Below are positions 1 to 9,007 of a DNA stretch of 64,000 nt, in pieces; position 1 is the first letter of the stretch, and each line of letters opens with the position of its first letter. The notes beneath the pieces are model-generated. The model did no database searches and was not told the DNA's origin. It was given only the letters and a program-made list of their open reading frames with translations. Made by a program: the position numbers and the translations under genes. This stretch comes from Botryobacter ruber (GTDB lineage: Bacteria; Bacteroidota; Bacteroidia; Cytophagales; Hymenobacteraceae): positions 124,001-188,000 of the forward strand of contig NZ_QCZK02000024.1 of assembly GCF_003347595.2 (NCBI RefSeq), written 5' to 3'.

Positions 1-1001
1 TGCGCCTGCGTGAGCGCCCCCGGCAGCTGGTAAAACAGGTCGGAGTAGATCAGGTAAGTAGAAATGGTTTGTTTGGTGGTAGGATAAAACTGTGCCGACA
101 GCAAAAACACATCCCGCTCCATCGCCGACTGCTCCCGGAAGCCATCGTAGGCCTGCCGCGTGTACTGCACCAGCGCATTGGCCTTGGCTCCTCCTGTCGA
201 GAGCGTGGTTGTGTAGCGCCTGAGACCGAAGGAGCCGGCGGTGGCGCCGACCTGCAACTGATGCTCGCCTGCCTTGGCGCGTTTTGGCTCCAGCAGCAGC
301 GTACCGCCTGTACCGGCACCATAAATACTCCCGGTAGGACCTTTCAGAATTTCGATGCGGCCTATGTTTCCGGCATCCAGCAGGTTGAGTGCCGTGGTAC
401 CGTTTGCCTCTGTTAAAGGAACGTCGCCAAAATATACCTTCACATTCCGGACACCGTACGGGGCCCGCAGGCTGCTGCCCCTGATGGAGATGCGGTAACT
501 GGCAGGCGCCCGCTCTTCCATGCGCACGCCCGGCACGGTATTTACCGCCCGCACCAGCGAACTCTCGTCGAAGCGCTGTATTACCTCCGGCTCTATCACA
601 CTGAGCGCGCCTGCTGTTTCGAGCAAAGGCCGGTTTGTTTCGTAACCGGTTACCTCAACCTCCGATAAATTGGTAGCGGTCGGCTGTAGCAGCACCAGCA
701 GCTCATCTTCAGAAAGCAAAGGGGCTTTAACTGTCCTGGCGGTATAGCCCGGAAGCTCGAAATGAAGTGACACGAATTTATCATGCAGCGACGTGACTGC
801 CTCATACGCCGGTACCTGGAAATTCCCCTGCGAATCGCTTACATTTTGACTGCCTGTACCCACCACGGTTACTGTTACGCCTCCCAGGGGTTGCCGGCTC
901 CGGGCATCGAGCACCTGTCCGTTCAGTGCTTGCTGTGCCAGCAGGGTACAAGGTAGCAGGAAGGTCAGCAGAAAAAGCAGCGGAATTTTATAGGTTTTCA
1001 T
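1..1001 (-). CDS. TonB-dependent outer-membrane receptor, N-terminal part (3' end outside window)
   Basis: The frame is open from an ATG at 1001 to the window edge, about 333 codons. A signal peptide ending LLAQ precedes a carboxypeptidase-regulatory-like domain (residues about 24-105, with a GGVTVTVVGTG-type strand) and then the receptor plug: VEVTGYETNRPLLETAG, VNTVPGVRMEERAPASYRI, SIRGSS and GRIEILKGPTGSIYGAG are standard plug motifs. The start of the barrel follows. The family imports siderophores, metal chelates, cobalamin or glycans using TonB energy. No neighbour in the window indicates the substrate. The C-terminal barrel is missing only because the window ends. Confidence 0.93.
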   Translation of the reverse strand, partial: MKTYKIPLLFLLTFLLPCTLLAQQALNGQVLDARSRQPLGGVTVTVVGTGSQNVSDSQGNFQVPAYEAVTSLHDKFVSLHFELPGYTARTVKAPLLSEDELLVLLQPTATNLSEVEVTGYETNRPLLETAGALSVIEPEVIQRFDESSLVRAVNTVPGVRMEERAPASYRISIRGSSLRAPYGVRNVKVYFGDVPLTEANGTTALNLLDAGNIGRIEILKGPTGSIYGAGTGGTLLLEPKRAKAGEHQLQVGATAGSFGLRRYTTTLSTGGAKANALVQYTRQAYDGFREQSAMERDVFLLSAQFYPTTKQTISTYLIYSDLFYQLPGALTQA

Positions 1002-1095
1002 GAATTGGCAGTGAATCTAAACGGATGTGCAGGTAAGTTCAGGACAATGATACTAAAAAAATGTGCTTTCCTGTGTAAATTTCTTTTGGGTGATG

Positions 1096-1121
1096 CGCAG
1101 CGGGTGTGGTGGCTGCTGTAG
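1096..1121 (-). repeat. dispersed 30-bp motif, copy 1
   Basis: On the minus strand it reads CTACAGCAGCCACCACA then CCCGCTGC. It matches the window-wide consensus (CTGCACCTGCCACCA, three variable bases, CCTCTGCTCC). It lies 5' of the truncated receptor gene. Confidence 0.7.
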
Positions 1122-1257
1122 CAAACTTTTGCAGCACGTAAAACCGGCATCAGAAGCAAAAATAGCCCCACAGAAACTGCGGAGCTATCCTGAGCTATGA
1201 GGTGAAACTATCTTGAGTTTCTTGCTGACGTTACACAATTTGCTGTAGCAGGAAAAG

Positions 1258-1647
1258 TCCCCCTTTGAAGCTAATCTTGTAGGGAAAAAAAGGTACTATT
1301 AATCGATTTCTGCCGCAAGTTTGAGCGCAGCGGTAACTTGTGGTACTAAATAGGGCCAGTTTGTAACTGGCGTGTGCACAAAAGCACAAATATTCAGCCA
1401 CGCCAGTTACAAACTGGCACCATAAATAACCACAAGTTACCGCTGCGCTCAAACTTGCGGTATATAAAGATAAAAAAGCCAATAGGCATTTAAAATAGTA
1501 CAAAATTTTCCCTACAAGATTAGCTTTGAAGGGGGTAAGGGGGATGATGAATGTGCTGTGAATAAATTCAGTTCCTCCAGCAAGTACAACAATAGTTTGT
1601 TCGCAAATGTAAATCATCCCCCTACCCCCTTCAAAGGGGGACAAAAA
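1258..1647. repeat. nested long inverted repeats (MITE-like or REP-like)
   Basis: An inner inverted repeat has arms of about 62 bases at 1313-1374 and 1399-1460, near identical apart from a short central mismatch, around a 24-base loop. An outer pair (about 1260-1285 and 1504-1531) flanks it and carries CTAATCTTGTAGGGAAAA and its complement. A third copy of the C-rich end (CCCCCTTCAAAGGGGGA, about 1614-1640) is inverted relative to 1526-1550. This nested layout suggests a non-autonomous mobile element or an insertion into an older palindrome. No transposase is present. Confidence 0.8.
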
Positions 1648-1665
1648 TTTCTTGCATAGCATCCG

Positions 1666-3645
1666 TTACTTAATCATAAACTCGGTGCGCCTGTTTAGCT
1701 GATGCTCTTCTTCTGAACATTCCACGCCGTCGGCGCAGTGGTTGATGAGGCGGGTTTTGCCGTAGCCTTTGGCGGTGAGCCTGCTCCTGCTAATCCCCCG
1801 CGACACAAGGTAATCGACAGCGGCCTGCGCCCTGCGTTCAGAGAGCTGCTGGTTGTATTGCTGGCTTTCGCGGCTGTCGGTGTGGGAGCTCAGTTCTATT
1901 TTGATGCCGGGGTTGGTCTTCAGCACCTTCACCAGCTTATCCAGCTCCCGGGCAGCATCCGGGCGGATGTCCCATTTATCGAGGTCGTAGTAAATATTTT
2001 CCAGCACGATGGCGCGGTTGATTTCGCTCTTGTAAAACAGCAACGTGACCTGCACCGTATCCGGCGCTGTTTTCGGCACCTGCACTTGCTCCGATTGCGA
2101 TAAGTAGCCGGTTTTGGAACCCAGGAAGGTGTAGGTGTAGCCTTTGCGGGCGTCCAGAAAGTATTTACCTGCCGCATTTGTCGTTACTACCGTAGAGTCG
2201 GTAACAGATTCCTGCTTTACCGCCACCCGAACATTCGGCAGTGGTACCCGCTCAGTCCGCTTTTGCTTGTTCTGAATACGTTCTACAGTCGAGATAGCCA
2301 GTACCATTGGTTCGTTCAGGATGGTGAAGCGGTAGATATCGTCGGTGCCGTTTGCTGCATCACGGTTCGAGGACAGCAGCCCTGTTACGCCCACACTGTC
2401 GAACATAATACCAAAATCGTTTTTAGAGGAGTTGACAGGATAGCCCATGTTCCGGACACCGCTCCAGGCGGCGTGCTGGCCTTCGGCCCTGAAAATATCT
2501 AGTCCGCCCATGCCGGTGTGGCCTTCGGAGGAGAAGAACAGGCGGCCGTCGGCATCTACATACGGAAAGCTTTCGCGCCAGGGCGTGTTGATGGTGCTGC
2601 CAGCATTTACCGGTTGTCCCCAGCTGCCATCGGCTTGCCGCACCGAGTAGTAAATATCTGTTCCGCCGCTGCCTCCGGGCATATCCGATACAAAGTACAG
2701 CAGCTGTCCATCAGGCGACAATGCAGGATGGGCCACGGAATATTCTTCTACCTTGTTATAGGCAAAAGGCTGCACTTCGCTCCAGGCATCGCCTGCTTTG
2801 CGCGCCACATAAATCTCCAGCCGGTTTACATACTCCTCCGCTTCCGATTTGCCGCTCACCCAGCTGGTGGGGTCTGGATTTTCAGCGCCATCTTTCCTGA
2901 CAAGCTTTGTCTTGGTGAAGTAAAGTTCATTTCCATCTGCCGGAGCTGATGCTGTTGCATTATGGTAGGTGGTGTTTACTGCTGCCGGTAAGGCAACAGG
3001 TGCACCCCAGTTTCCTTCCGCATCTTTCTGCGCCGTGTACAGCTTCAGGTACGGGCGACCGGTCCAGCCAAACGTTTCTTCTTCTGTGTTGGCAGCGCCG
3101 CCTCTGTCCGATGAAAAGATGATGTCGTTTCCGTAGGGCACCGGACTGAAATCAGAAGCGCCTTCGGCGTTTAACCCCTGCACACGTGTTACTTCGGCTA
3201 GGGGTAACTTGTTCATCCATTTCCTGGCCTGGTCTGTGGCCTGCATCAGTTCCTGGGCGCGGTCGGCCTGCTGCGGCATCTCTTCTGTCCAGCGCATGTA
3301 CTGCTCCTTGGCATGTTCGTAGTTGCCGTTGCTGCGAAGTGCTTCTGCATAATAATACAGGTTCATAGGATCGCGGCCTGGCATGGCAACTACCTTGGCA
3401 TACCAGTTCTCGGCTTCCTGACTGCGTTGCGTAAGACGGTAGGCATCGGCGATGCGCTGGGCCGTGGGCAGGTCGGGGGTGCGTTTGGCGGCGGCCAGTT
3501 CGTATTGGGCAAGCGCCAGGGCAAAATCGTTGTGCTCGAAGTATTTGTTGCCTTTCCGCAAGGCCGACTGCGCCTGTCCCTGAGGTGCAGAGGCAATGGT
3601 GGCTGCAGCAAAAAGGAAAAAAGGTAGTAAATATCTATAGTTCAT
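1666..3645 (-). CDS. OmpA-family peptidoglycan-binding protein with TPR and propeller domains (PorE-like)
   Basis: This 659-residue exported protein has a signal peptide (about 1-25), a TPR-like helical region (about 28-150), a PD40/WD40-like propeller (about 160-445; repeats such as SPDGQLLYFVSD, DGRLFFSS and GLLSSNRD), a carboxypeptidase-regulatory-like strand domain (about 460-540) and an OmpA C-terminal domain (about 545-659; YYDLDKWDIRPDA, LSSHTDSR, RRTEF). The order TPR, propeller, CRD, OmpA is that described for PorE of the type IX machinery. Similar proteins also accompany SprF-linked adhesins. It is last in an operon with an SprF protein (18 bases upstream) and a type B adhesin, so I infer that it anchors this secretion or adhesion unit to peptidoglycan. 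It may be a paralogue rather than the core PorE. Confidence 0.88.
   Translation of the reverse strand: MNYRYLLPFFLFAAATIASAPQGQAQSALRKGNKYFEHNDFALALAQYELAAAKRTPDLPTAQRIADAYRLTQRSQEAENWYAKVVAMPGRDPMNLYYYAEALRSNGNYEHAKEQYMRWTEEMPQQADRAQELMQATDQARKWMNKLPLAEVTRVQGLNAEGASDFSPVPYGNDIIFSSDRGGAANTEEETFGWTGRPYLKLYTAQKDAEGNWGAPVALPAAVNTTYHNATASAPADGNELYFTKTKLVRKDGAENPDPTSWVSGKSEAEEYVNRLEIYVARKAGDAWSEVQPFAYNKVEEYSVAHPALSPDGQLLYFVSDMPGGSGGTDIYYSVRQADGSWGQPVNAGSTINTPWRESFPYVDADGRLFFSSEGHTGMGGLDIFRAEGQHAAWSGVRNMGYPVNSSKNDFGIMFDSVGVTGLLSSNRDAANGTDDIYRFTILNEPMVLAISTVERIQNKQKRTERVPLPNVRVAVKQESVTDSTVVTTNAAGKYFLDARKGYTYTFLGSKTGYLSQSEQVQVPKTAPDTVQVTLLFYKSEINRAIVLENIYYDLDKWDIRPDAARELDKLVKVLKTNPGIKIELSSHTDSRESQQYNQQLSERRAQAAVDYLVSRGISRSRLTAKGYGKTRLINHCADGVECSEEEHQLNRRTEFMIK
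3583..3611 (-). repeat. dispersed 30-bp motif, copy 2 (inside signal-peptide codons)
   Basis: In the coding direction this reads TGCTGCAGCCACCATTG then CCTCTGCACCT and encodes AAATIASAP in the signal peptide of the OmpA-family gene. It is a good match, but a signal peptide can approach this composition by chance. Confidence 0.55.
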
Positions 3646-3663
3646 GTGGCTAAGGGCTAAAGA

Positions 3664-4605
3664 TTAAAAATATTGCGGCGTGAGCATACGGGTATCCTGC
3701 TTGCGGAAGAAGTAATATCCCACAGAAACCTCGTGCGTGTGCAGTCCCCGCAGGTCGTTCAGCATCTTATCGTAGGAGTAGCCCAGCCGGAACGCTTTGT
3801 TGACCTGGATCTCAGCGATCAGGGCCAGGGCTGTGCGTTTCATCCGGGCAGGATCTTCGGGTATTTGCTCAAAAATGCCCAGGCTGGTGCGGTAGGAGGT
3901 TCCCAGCCACAGCATCTCTTTCAGCAGCACAAAAGCGTTCAAATCCACGTTGGCGGGTGCATTGAAATCTTCTTTTACCAGGATGCTTGGCTTGAATTTG
4001 AAGTTACTGCCCATGTCAAACACATAACCGGTGGTGAAGTAGTACTGCTTTTCAGGCTCCAGTTGCTGCATGTCGTCGAACTGCAACAGGTCCGACACGG
4101 AGAGGCCGGCGTAGAAGCGGTCGGTGTGGTAATAGAGCCCCAGTTTCAGGTCGGGCCTTATCCATACCTGGTTTCCGGAAGGAATGGACGGGTCGTCGGT
4201 GATGCCCAGCTCCAGCCCATCGAGCTTGTGCTGCACAATACCAGCGGCCAATCCCAGGCTCAGCACACCTTTCTCGCTTACAGCCAGCTTTGCAGCCACA
4301 TTGCCATAAGCCGACAACACCGACTGCTCTCCCAGTTTATCCCGCGTCAGGCTGAGCCCAAGCCCGAGCCTGTCGGAGGCGGTCAGCCCGTCGGCGTTCA
4401 AAGATTGTGTGGTGGGCGCTCCTTCCATGCCCGTCCACTGGGAGCGGTGGAAAGCATTCAGGTTAAGCACTTTTTTGCTGCCTGTGTAGGCCGGGTTGAT
4501 GGCCATGCTGTTAAAAATGTACTGCGAGTAATGCGGCACCTGCTGCGCCTGGGCCGTGAGGCAGAGCAGCAGGAACAGCAATGTATAGCGTATTTTCATA
4601 TTCAT
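3664..4605 (-). CDS. PorP/SprF family type IX secretion-associated outer-membrane protein
   Basis: This 313-residue protein has a signal peptide ending LTAQAQ, followed by the family hallmark QVPHYSQYIFNSMAINPAYTGSK near the start (residues about 21-43), HRSQW, alternating barrel strands, and a typical C-terminus (LGYSYDKMLNDLRGLHTHEVSVGYYF). In Flavobacterium, SprF is required for secretion and surface attachment of its partner adhesin SprB, and type B sorting domains generally depend on a cognate SprF. The gene sits directly between a type B adhesin (26 bases upstream) and the OmpA protein (18 bases downstream), the usual arrangement. A second SprF gene with its own adhesin lies at 30277-31233. 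Confidence 0.93.
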   Translation of the reverse strand: MNMKIRYTLLFLLLCLTAQAQQVPHYSQYIFNSMAINPAYTGSKKVLNLNAFHRSQWTGMEGAPTTQSLNADGLTASDRLGLGLSLTRDKLGEQSVLSAYGNVAAKLAVSEKGVLSLGLAAGIVQHKLDGLELGITDDPSIPSGNQVWIRPDLKLGLYYHTDRFYAGLSVSDLLQFDDMQQLEPEKQYYFTTGYVFDMGSNFKFKPSILVKEDFNAPANVDLNAFVLLKEMLWLGTSYRTSLGIFEQIPEDPARMKRTALALIAEIQVNKAFRLGYSYDKMLNDLRGLHTHEVSVGYYFFRKQDTRMLTPQYF

Positions 4606-4631
4606 TTCTTTTCTGATAATGTTGTTTGTGC

Positions 4632-7541
4632 TTAGCGGTAGATGCTCACATAGCCGGTGAAGTCTTTACTGGAGCCATCGCACTGCCGCACCCTTGCCTT
4701 ATAAAAGTAAGTTCCCTGCTCCAGCCCGGTTCCTGCCCAGTCGTTCTGGTAGTTGCTTTTCCGGAACACCTCTGTTCCCAGGCGGTTAAAGATGATGATG
4801 TCGTTGTCGGTATAGCGGGAGAGGTTTGTGATGCGCCAGGTATCGTTGGTGCCGTCGCCGTTCGGGCTGAAGGCTTTCGGGAAATTCAGGTCGCCTTCTG
4901 CAAGAGAAACATCGATGGTGGCAGCGGCTGCAGGCCCGTCGCAGAAGCCATTGTTTGCCGCTACTGTTACCTGGCCCGTTGCACCGGGCGTTGTCTGCTG
5001 CACGCGTACGCTCGTAGTGCCCTGGCCCGAGGTAATGGAGAAGCCAGCCGGAACCGTCCAGGTATAAGAGGCAGCCCCCGCAACGGCACTAATGCTGTAG
5101 GAAAGCCCTTCGCAGAAGCTGCTGTTATCGGTAATGCCGCCTGCTACGGTCAGACCTGTTCTTGTGATAATAGTAGCAGTCGCACTGGCTGAACCACAGG
5201 AATTGGAAGCCACCACCCGTAGCTGTACATTGCCAGTTGTATTTCCTGTCGAGACGGTTATTGTAGGTGTACCCGCTCCGCTTGTGATGGTCCAGCCAGC
5301 AGGTGGGGTCCAGGTATAGGTGGTGGCGCCTGCTACGGGGCTGATGCTGTACTGAATGCCTGTGGTAGCGGCACACACTTCTGCCGGACCCGAAACAGCA
5401 CCTATTGTTCCCAGTGCCGTTGCTGTTGTTACAGCCAAGCTACTTTCATCGCTGGTGCCACAGGAGTTAGCTGCTTTTACCTTTACTTCACCGGCTCCGC
5501 TGCCTACGGTTACTGTCAGGCTGGGCGTTGTGGTGGTGGCGGTGATCGTATTGTTTCCGGCATTCCACCCGGCGGGCAGCGTCCAGTTATAGCTCGTTGC
5601 ATTGGCTACGGGGGCTACGCTGTAGGTAACCTGTGTGCCAGCACAGGCGCCAGTGCTGGCGGTAATCGTTCCAGGTCTGGCAGGAGCGGCAGGGTTTACC
5701 GTAACTGCCCGTGTGGCTGTCCCGCCCGCACAATTATTCACGTTCTGAGCTCTGACCGTAATGTTGCCCCCGGCTGTTCCGGGTGTTACCTGTATTTCAG
5801 GTGTTGTGGTCGTGATGGTGGTGCCGCTTGCCCCTGCCAACTGCCAGCCTGCTGGCACCGTCCAGACATATGCCGTAGCCCCCGTTACCGCTGTTACGGA
5901 ATAAGTTTGTTCCACTCCGGGACACACAGCCGCTGCCCCGGTGATGGCGCCCGGCGTGGCAGGAGTTGGCGTTACGGCTACCGCAAAGGGAGCTGACGAA
6001 GCTGTGCCACAGGCATTGGCAGAAGTTACGGTTAAGGTTCCGCCCGTACTGCCTGCTCTTACTGTTGCGGTATTGCCATTGCTGCTGACCACTGTCAGGC
6101 CCCCCGTCCCGCTCCAGGTATAGGTTACATTGGTTCCTCCTCCGGTGGCGGTGTAGGTGGTTTCGGTATTGGCGCAAACGGCCGCGCTTCCGGTAATGAC
6201 AGGGGCAACCGGTGCCGTAAGTACATTTACTACTTTAGTGGTAGTATAGGAATTGCCGCAGGCATCCGTAACAGTAGCCCGTATCTCCCCTCCCGATGCT
6301 CCTGCTGTCAGCGCTGCTACCACCGTATTCCCTGTCAGGGCAACGGGCGTCCACCCGTTGGGCAGCGTGAAGGTATAAGTTGCCCCTGCCACAGCCGTTA
6401 CAGAATAGGTCAGGTTGGTGGTTGGCAGGCAAATGTCCGTTTGACCGGTGATGGCCAGGGTAGGTGCCACGCAAGCTGCATTGATAGGTTCGCTGCTGGC
6501 CTGGTTGTTGGCAGTAATGGCATCAGGCGTAGCCGATTCTACTGTTACCCGGTTTACGATATTGTTCCCGGCACTCGCAACCCGGAACACAATGTCCATG
6601 GTGACTGCTTCCCCGTTCTGCAGGGCTCCTATCTGCCACTCCTTTGCGGTTTGGTTGTAGCTGCCTTTGCCCGGCGTGGCGCTTACAAACTGCAGCTGGG
6701 CCGGAAAATTTTCTGTTACCTTCACTGTAGCTGCCGGATCAGGTCCGTTGTTGCGCACCGTTACCCGGTAAGTTACTTCGGAGCCAATCGTATAAGAGGC
6801 TGCCGGATTTAAAATAGTTTTTTGCACGCTCAGGTCGGCCTGCTCCACACCTGGCAGTATAATGTTGCTGGTGTTTAAGCTCACACTGCTGTTCAGGGAA
6901 ATGGCCCGGCCTGCCAGCGTTACGCCTGCATTCAGCGTAATGCTCTCCCGGGCCATGATGTTGCCCGCAAACACATTGGCTGCACCAATGGTGGCACTTC
7001 CTTCTACAATCCAGTACACGTTGTCCGGGTTCAGGTTTTGCAGATCGATGCGGGTAAGGGGAAGGGCTGCCGTGGTGGCGGCAGTGGTAAAGGTGCCGTC
7101 CTCAATTATAAAAATGAACGGATCAGAACTGCCGGCCCCATTTAATACCAGGGCTCCCGAGAGGCTGGCGTTGCCGTTTATTTTGTACACGCCTGGCGTC
7201 AGCACTTCGCCGTTTCCGATCTGGTTCGGAAGCACACGGGTGACAGGCCGGAGCTTATGACTTTCGTATACTTCGCGGGCACTGGCCTTGGCATCGGCAG
7301 CAGCAGTATTCCCCAGTTCCCTGGTTCCGGTTACTACTAACAAAGAAGCGGCATCAATAATCTGGTTGCCCGGCGATACTCCCAGGTTGCCCTGCACGAT
7401 GGAGGCGCCTGTGTTATTTACCTGTGTCCCGGCCAGCACACCGTAGCTTCCTGCCAGTCCTAGAGCAGGATTTAACTGCGCATAACCCGGAACCGTAGCC
7501 GCTAACAGGAAGCACCATAACAGCGATAAAAGTTTATTCAT
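4632..7541 (-). CDS. secreted adhesin: ice-binding-like (DUF3494) + DUF11 + PKD/Ig-like repeats + T9SS type B sorting domain
   Basis: This is a 969-residue protein. After a signal peptide (1-21) comes a DUF3494 ice-binding-like beta-helix domain (about 23-235; LAGSYGVLAGTQVNNTG, GNLGVSPG, LTPGVYKI, NVYWIVEGSATIG). A DUF11 domain follows (about 236-350; ADLSVQKT, YRVTVRNNGPDPAATV). Next are about six PKD/Ig-like repeats (about 355-885; recurrent YSVTAVAGATxYTWTxPAGW). It ends with a type B (gliding-motility-associated) domain at 886-969, with FPKAFSPNGDGTNDTW and GTYFYKARV. It should pass through the type IX system and be displayed or released with its SprF partner. DUF3494 is known in ice-binding proteins, but many members are adhesive and not proven to bind ice. 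Confidence 0.92.
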   Translation of the reverse strand: MNKLLSLLWCFLLAATVPGYAQLNPALGLAGSYGVLAGTQVNNTGASIVQGNLGVSPGNQIIDAASLLVVTGTRELGNTAAADAKASAREVYESHKLRPVTRVLPNQIGNGEVLTPGVYKINGNASLSGALVLNGAGSSDPFIFIIEDGTFTTAATTAALPLTRIDLQNLNPDNVYWIVEGSATIGAANVFAGNIMARESITLNAGVTLAGRAISLNSSVSLNTSNIILPGVEQADLSVQKTILNPAASYTIGSEVTYRVTVRNNGPDPAATVKVTENFPAQLQFVSATPGKGSYNQTAKEWQIGALQNGEAVTMDIVFRVASAGNNIVNRVTVESATPDAITANNQASSEPINAACVAPTLAITGQTDICLPTTNLTYSVTAVAGATYTFTLPNGWTPVALTGNTVVAALTAGASGGEIRATVTDACGNSYTTTKVVNVLTAPVAPVITGSAAVCANTETTYTATGGGTNVTYTWSGTGGLTVVSSNGNTATVRAGSTGGTLTVTSANACGTASSAPFAVAVTPTPATPGAITGAAAVCPGVEQTYSVTAVTGATAYVWTVPAGWQLAGASGTTITTTTPEIQVTPGTAGGNITVRAQNVNNCAGGTATRAVTVNPAAPARPGTITASTGACAGTQVTYSVAPVANATSYNWTLPAGWNAGNNTITATTTTPSLTVTVGSGAGEVKVKAANSCGTSDESSLAVTTATALGTIGAVSGPAEVCAATTGIQYSISPVAGATTYTWTPPAGWTITSGAGTPTITVSTGNTTGNVQLRVVASNSCGSASATATIITRTGLTVAGGITDNSSFCEGLSYSISAVAGAASYTWTVPAGFSITSGQGTTSVRVQQTTPGATGQVTVAANNGFCDGPAAAATIDVSLAEGDLNFPKAFSPNGDGTNDTWRITNLSRYTDNDIIIFNRLGTEVFRKSNYQNDWAGTGLEQGTYFYKARVRQCDGSSKDFTGYVSIYR

Positions 7542-7913
7542 GAAAAAAATTCTAAGTAAAGATTGTTAAAACATTATATTTTAATGGAGCAATATATTGA
7601 ACAATCCGTTTACTTAAAATTTTTGAATAGGTTTTAAAACAGGAAGTTACTATACACAAAGCGGTATATTTTGCAGGCCTGAACCCGTTTTCTGTTTATC
7701 AGAACATGCCACCTCGCTTACACCAGGCCAGGCAGCAAGAGGTATTTTATAACTTATTCAAGAACAAAAACTAATCATACAAGCTTTTCCTGATCTTCAT
7801 CAGATAAAAAAGGTATAAAAAAGTCTGCTGCACCTGCCACCACAGCCACTGCTCCTCTTGCCCGGCTGATGTAAGGCTGACAGCTGCTCCTGCCCCTGCT
7901 CAAGTTGCTGAAA
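7542..7913. other. upstream region of the adhesin operon
   Basis: AT-rich leader for the minus-strand operon, with long A/T runs at 7550-7640. It contains one dispersed 30-bp motif (7825-7856). I see no gene and no clear -7 box. Confidence 0.5.
7825..7856 (+). repeat. dispersed 30-bp motif, copy 3
   Basis: Reads CTGCTGCACCTGCCACCA, CAG, CCACTGCTCCT: one substitution in the second block relative to consensus. Confidence 0.8.
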
Positions 7914-7957
7914 ACAAAAAAGTCCCCCGCTAATGCGCTTAGCGGGGGACTTTTTTT
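7914..7957. terminator. bidirectional intrinsic terminator of lipA
   Basis: A perfect 13-bp stem AGTCCCCCGCTAA / TTAGCGGGGGACT (7921-7933 and 7939-7951) with a 5-base loop. It is flanked by an A run on the left and a T run on the right, so it can act in both directions. It lies just 3' of lipA. Confidence 0.92.
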
Positions 7958-7976
7958 GTTGCTGAACAACTATCAG

Positions 7977-8888
7977 TTACACGTGCACGTGCCGTTCGGC
8001 ATGGTAAGAAGAGCGCACCAGCGGCCCGGACTCTACGTATTTAATGCCGCGCTTCAGACCTTCTTCGCGGTAGTGGTCAAACAGGTCGGGGTGAATGAAT
8101 TCTATTACCTCGTGGTGCATTTTGGTTGGCTGCAGGTACTGCCCGAGCGTGAGGATATCCAGGCCGTTGGCGGCCAGGTCGTCCATGGCCCTGTATACCT
8201 GCTCCTTTGTTTCGCCAAGGCCCAGCATGATGCCGGTTTTGGTACGCTTGCCGTATTCTTTGGTGCGGCGGGTCTGCTCCAGGCTGCGCTCGTATTTGGC
8301 TTGCGGCCTTACGCGGCGGTACAGTTCCTTTACCGTTTCCATGTTATGCGACACCACTTCCTGCCCCGGCGAGATCATCGTGATCAGGGCATCCCAGCTG
8401 CCTTTTACATCCGGGATAAGGGTTTCGATGGTGGTGGTAGGCGACATCTGCTTCACCATCTTCACGGTTTCGTGCCAGATGGCAGCGCCACGGTCTTTTA
8501 ACTCGTCACGGTTTACGGAGGTGATAACGGCATGTTTTACGCCCATCAGCTTAATGGCTTCGGCCACACGGCGGGGCTCATCTTCATCGTACTCATTGGG
8601 CCGGCCGGTGGCTACGGCACAGAAAGAGCAGCTGCGGGTGCACACATTTCCAAGAATCATGAACGTGGCTGTACCGGCGCCCCAGCACTCGCCCATGTTG
8701 GGGCAGTTGCCGCTTTCGCAGATGGTGTGCAGCTTATATTCGTCTACTATATTTCTGACTTTTGCGTATTCTTTCCCTACCGGCAGCTTTACGCGCAGCC
8801 AGTTGGGCTTGCGTGGTTTACCTAAAGCGTTTAGTCCTGCTGGTTCAGCATTGGACGGTATAACCGGAAGCATCATTAATTCATCCAT
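7977..8888 (-). CDS. lipA: lipoyl synthase
   Basis: This 303-residue radical SAM enzyme inserts two sulfurs into protein-bound octanoyl groups to make lipoyl cofactors for 2-oxoacid dehydrogenases. Both iron-sulfur motifs are intact: the auxiliary cluster C57-x4-C62-x5-C68 ([12 protein letters not shown]) and the SAM cluster C83-x3-C87-x2-C90 (CTRSCSFC). The C-terminal [11 protein letters not shown] has the conserved RS serines. A fused 2-oxoacid dehydrogenase E1 gene lies about 2.4 kb away. A candidate -7 box ends only 5 bases before the ATG used here, so translation may begin at Met5 or Met6 (8876 or 8873). Confidence 0.97.
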   Translation of the reverse strand: MDELMMLPVIPSNAEPAGLNALGKPRKPNWLRVKLPVGKEYAKVRNIVDEYKLHTICESGNCPNMGECWGAGTATFMILGNVCTRSCSFCAVATGRPNEYDEDEPRRVAEAIKLMGVKHAVITSVNRDELKDRGAAIWHETVKMVKQMSPTTTIETLIPDVKGSWDALITMISPGQEVVSHNMETVKELYRRVRPQAKYERSLEQTRRTKEYGKRTKTGIMLGLGETKEQVYRAMDDLAANGLDILTLGQYLQPTKMHHEVIEFIHPDLFDHYREEGLKRGIKYVESGPLVRSSYHAERHVHV

Positions 8889-8892
8889 GGTG

Positions 8893-8900
8893 CAAAGATA
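8893..8900 (-). promoter_or_regulatory. candidate -7 box of lipA
   Basis: On the minus strand it reads TATCTTTG, an exact match to the Bacteroidota -7 consensus TAnnTTTG. No good -33 TTTG is seen 19-21 bases upstream. Its closeness to the annotated ATG implies a leaderless transcript or a downstream start. Confidence 0.5.
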
Positions 8901-9007
8901 GGAAGTTATGAGTTAAGACATTAGCCGATGGCTAAGTTTTATGCAGGGCAACGCCTGTGCCACCTGCACATAACAAACCTGCCAAGAAAATTGTTCGGAA
9001 TAGCGCT

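Larger units (their letters stand above)
1002..1665. other. intergenic region dominated by inverted repeats
   Basis: This 664-base gap separates two minus-strand genes. It holds one copy of the dispersed 30-bp motif (1096-1121) and the nested palindromes at 1258-1647. An open frame of 143 codons on the minus strand is made almost wholly of palindrome arms, so I do not call it a gene. Confidence 0.7.

Noticed and set aside
69..416. 115-codon plus-strand frame
   Set aside because: It is antisense to the truncated TonB-dependent receptor, whose plug motifs are clear.
1231..1662. 143-codon open frame on the minus strand
   Set aside because: It is built almost wholly from palindrome arms at 1258-1647 and has no protein-like composition or start signal.
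3673..4635. 320-codon plus-strand frame across the SprF gene
   Set aside because: Antisense shadow of a well-supported SprF coding region; no family features.
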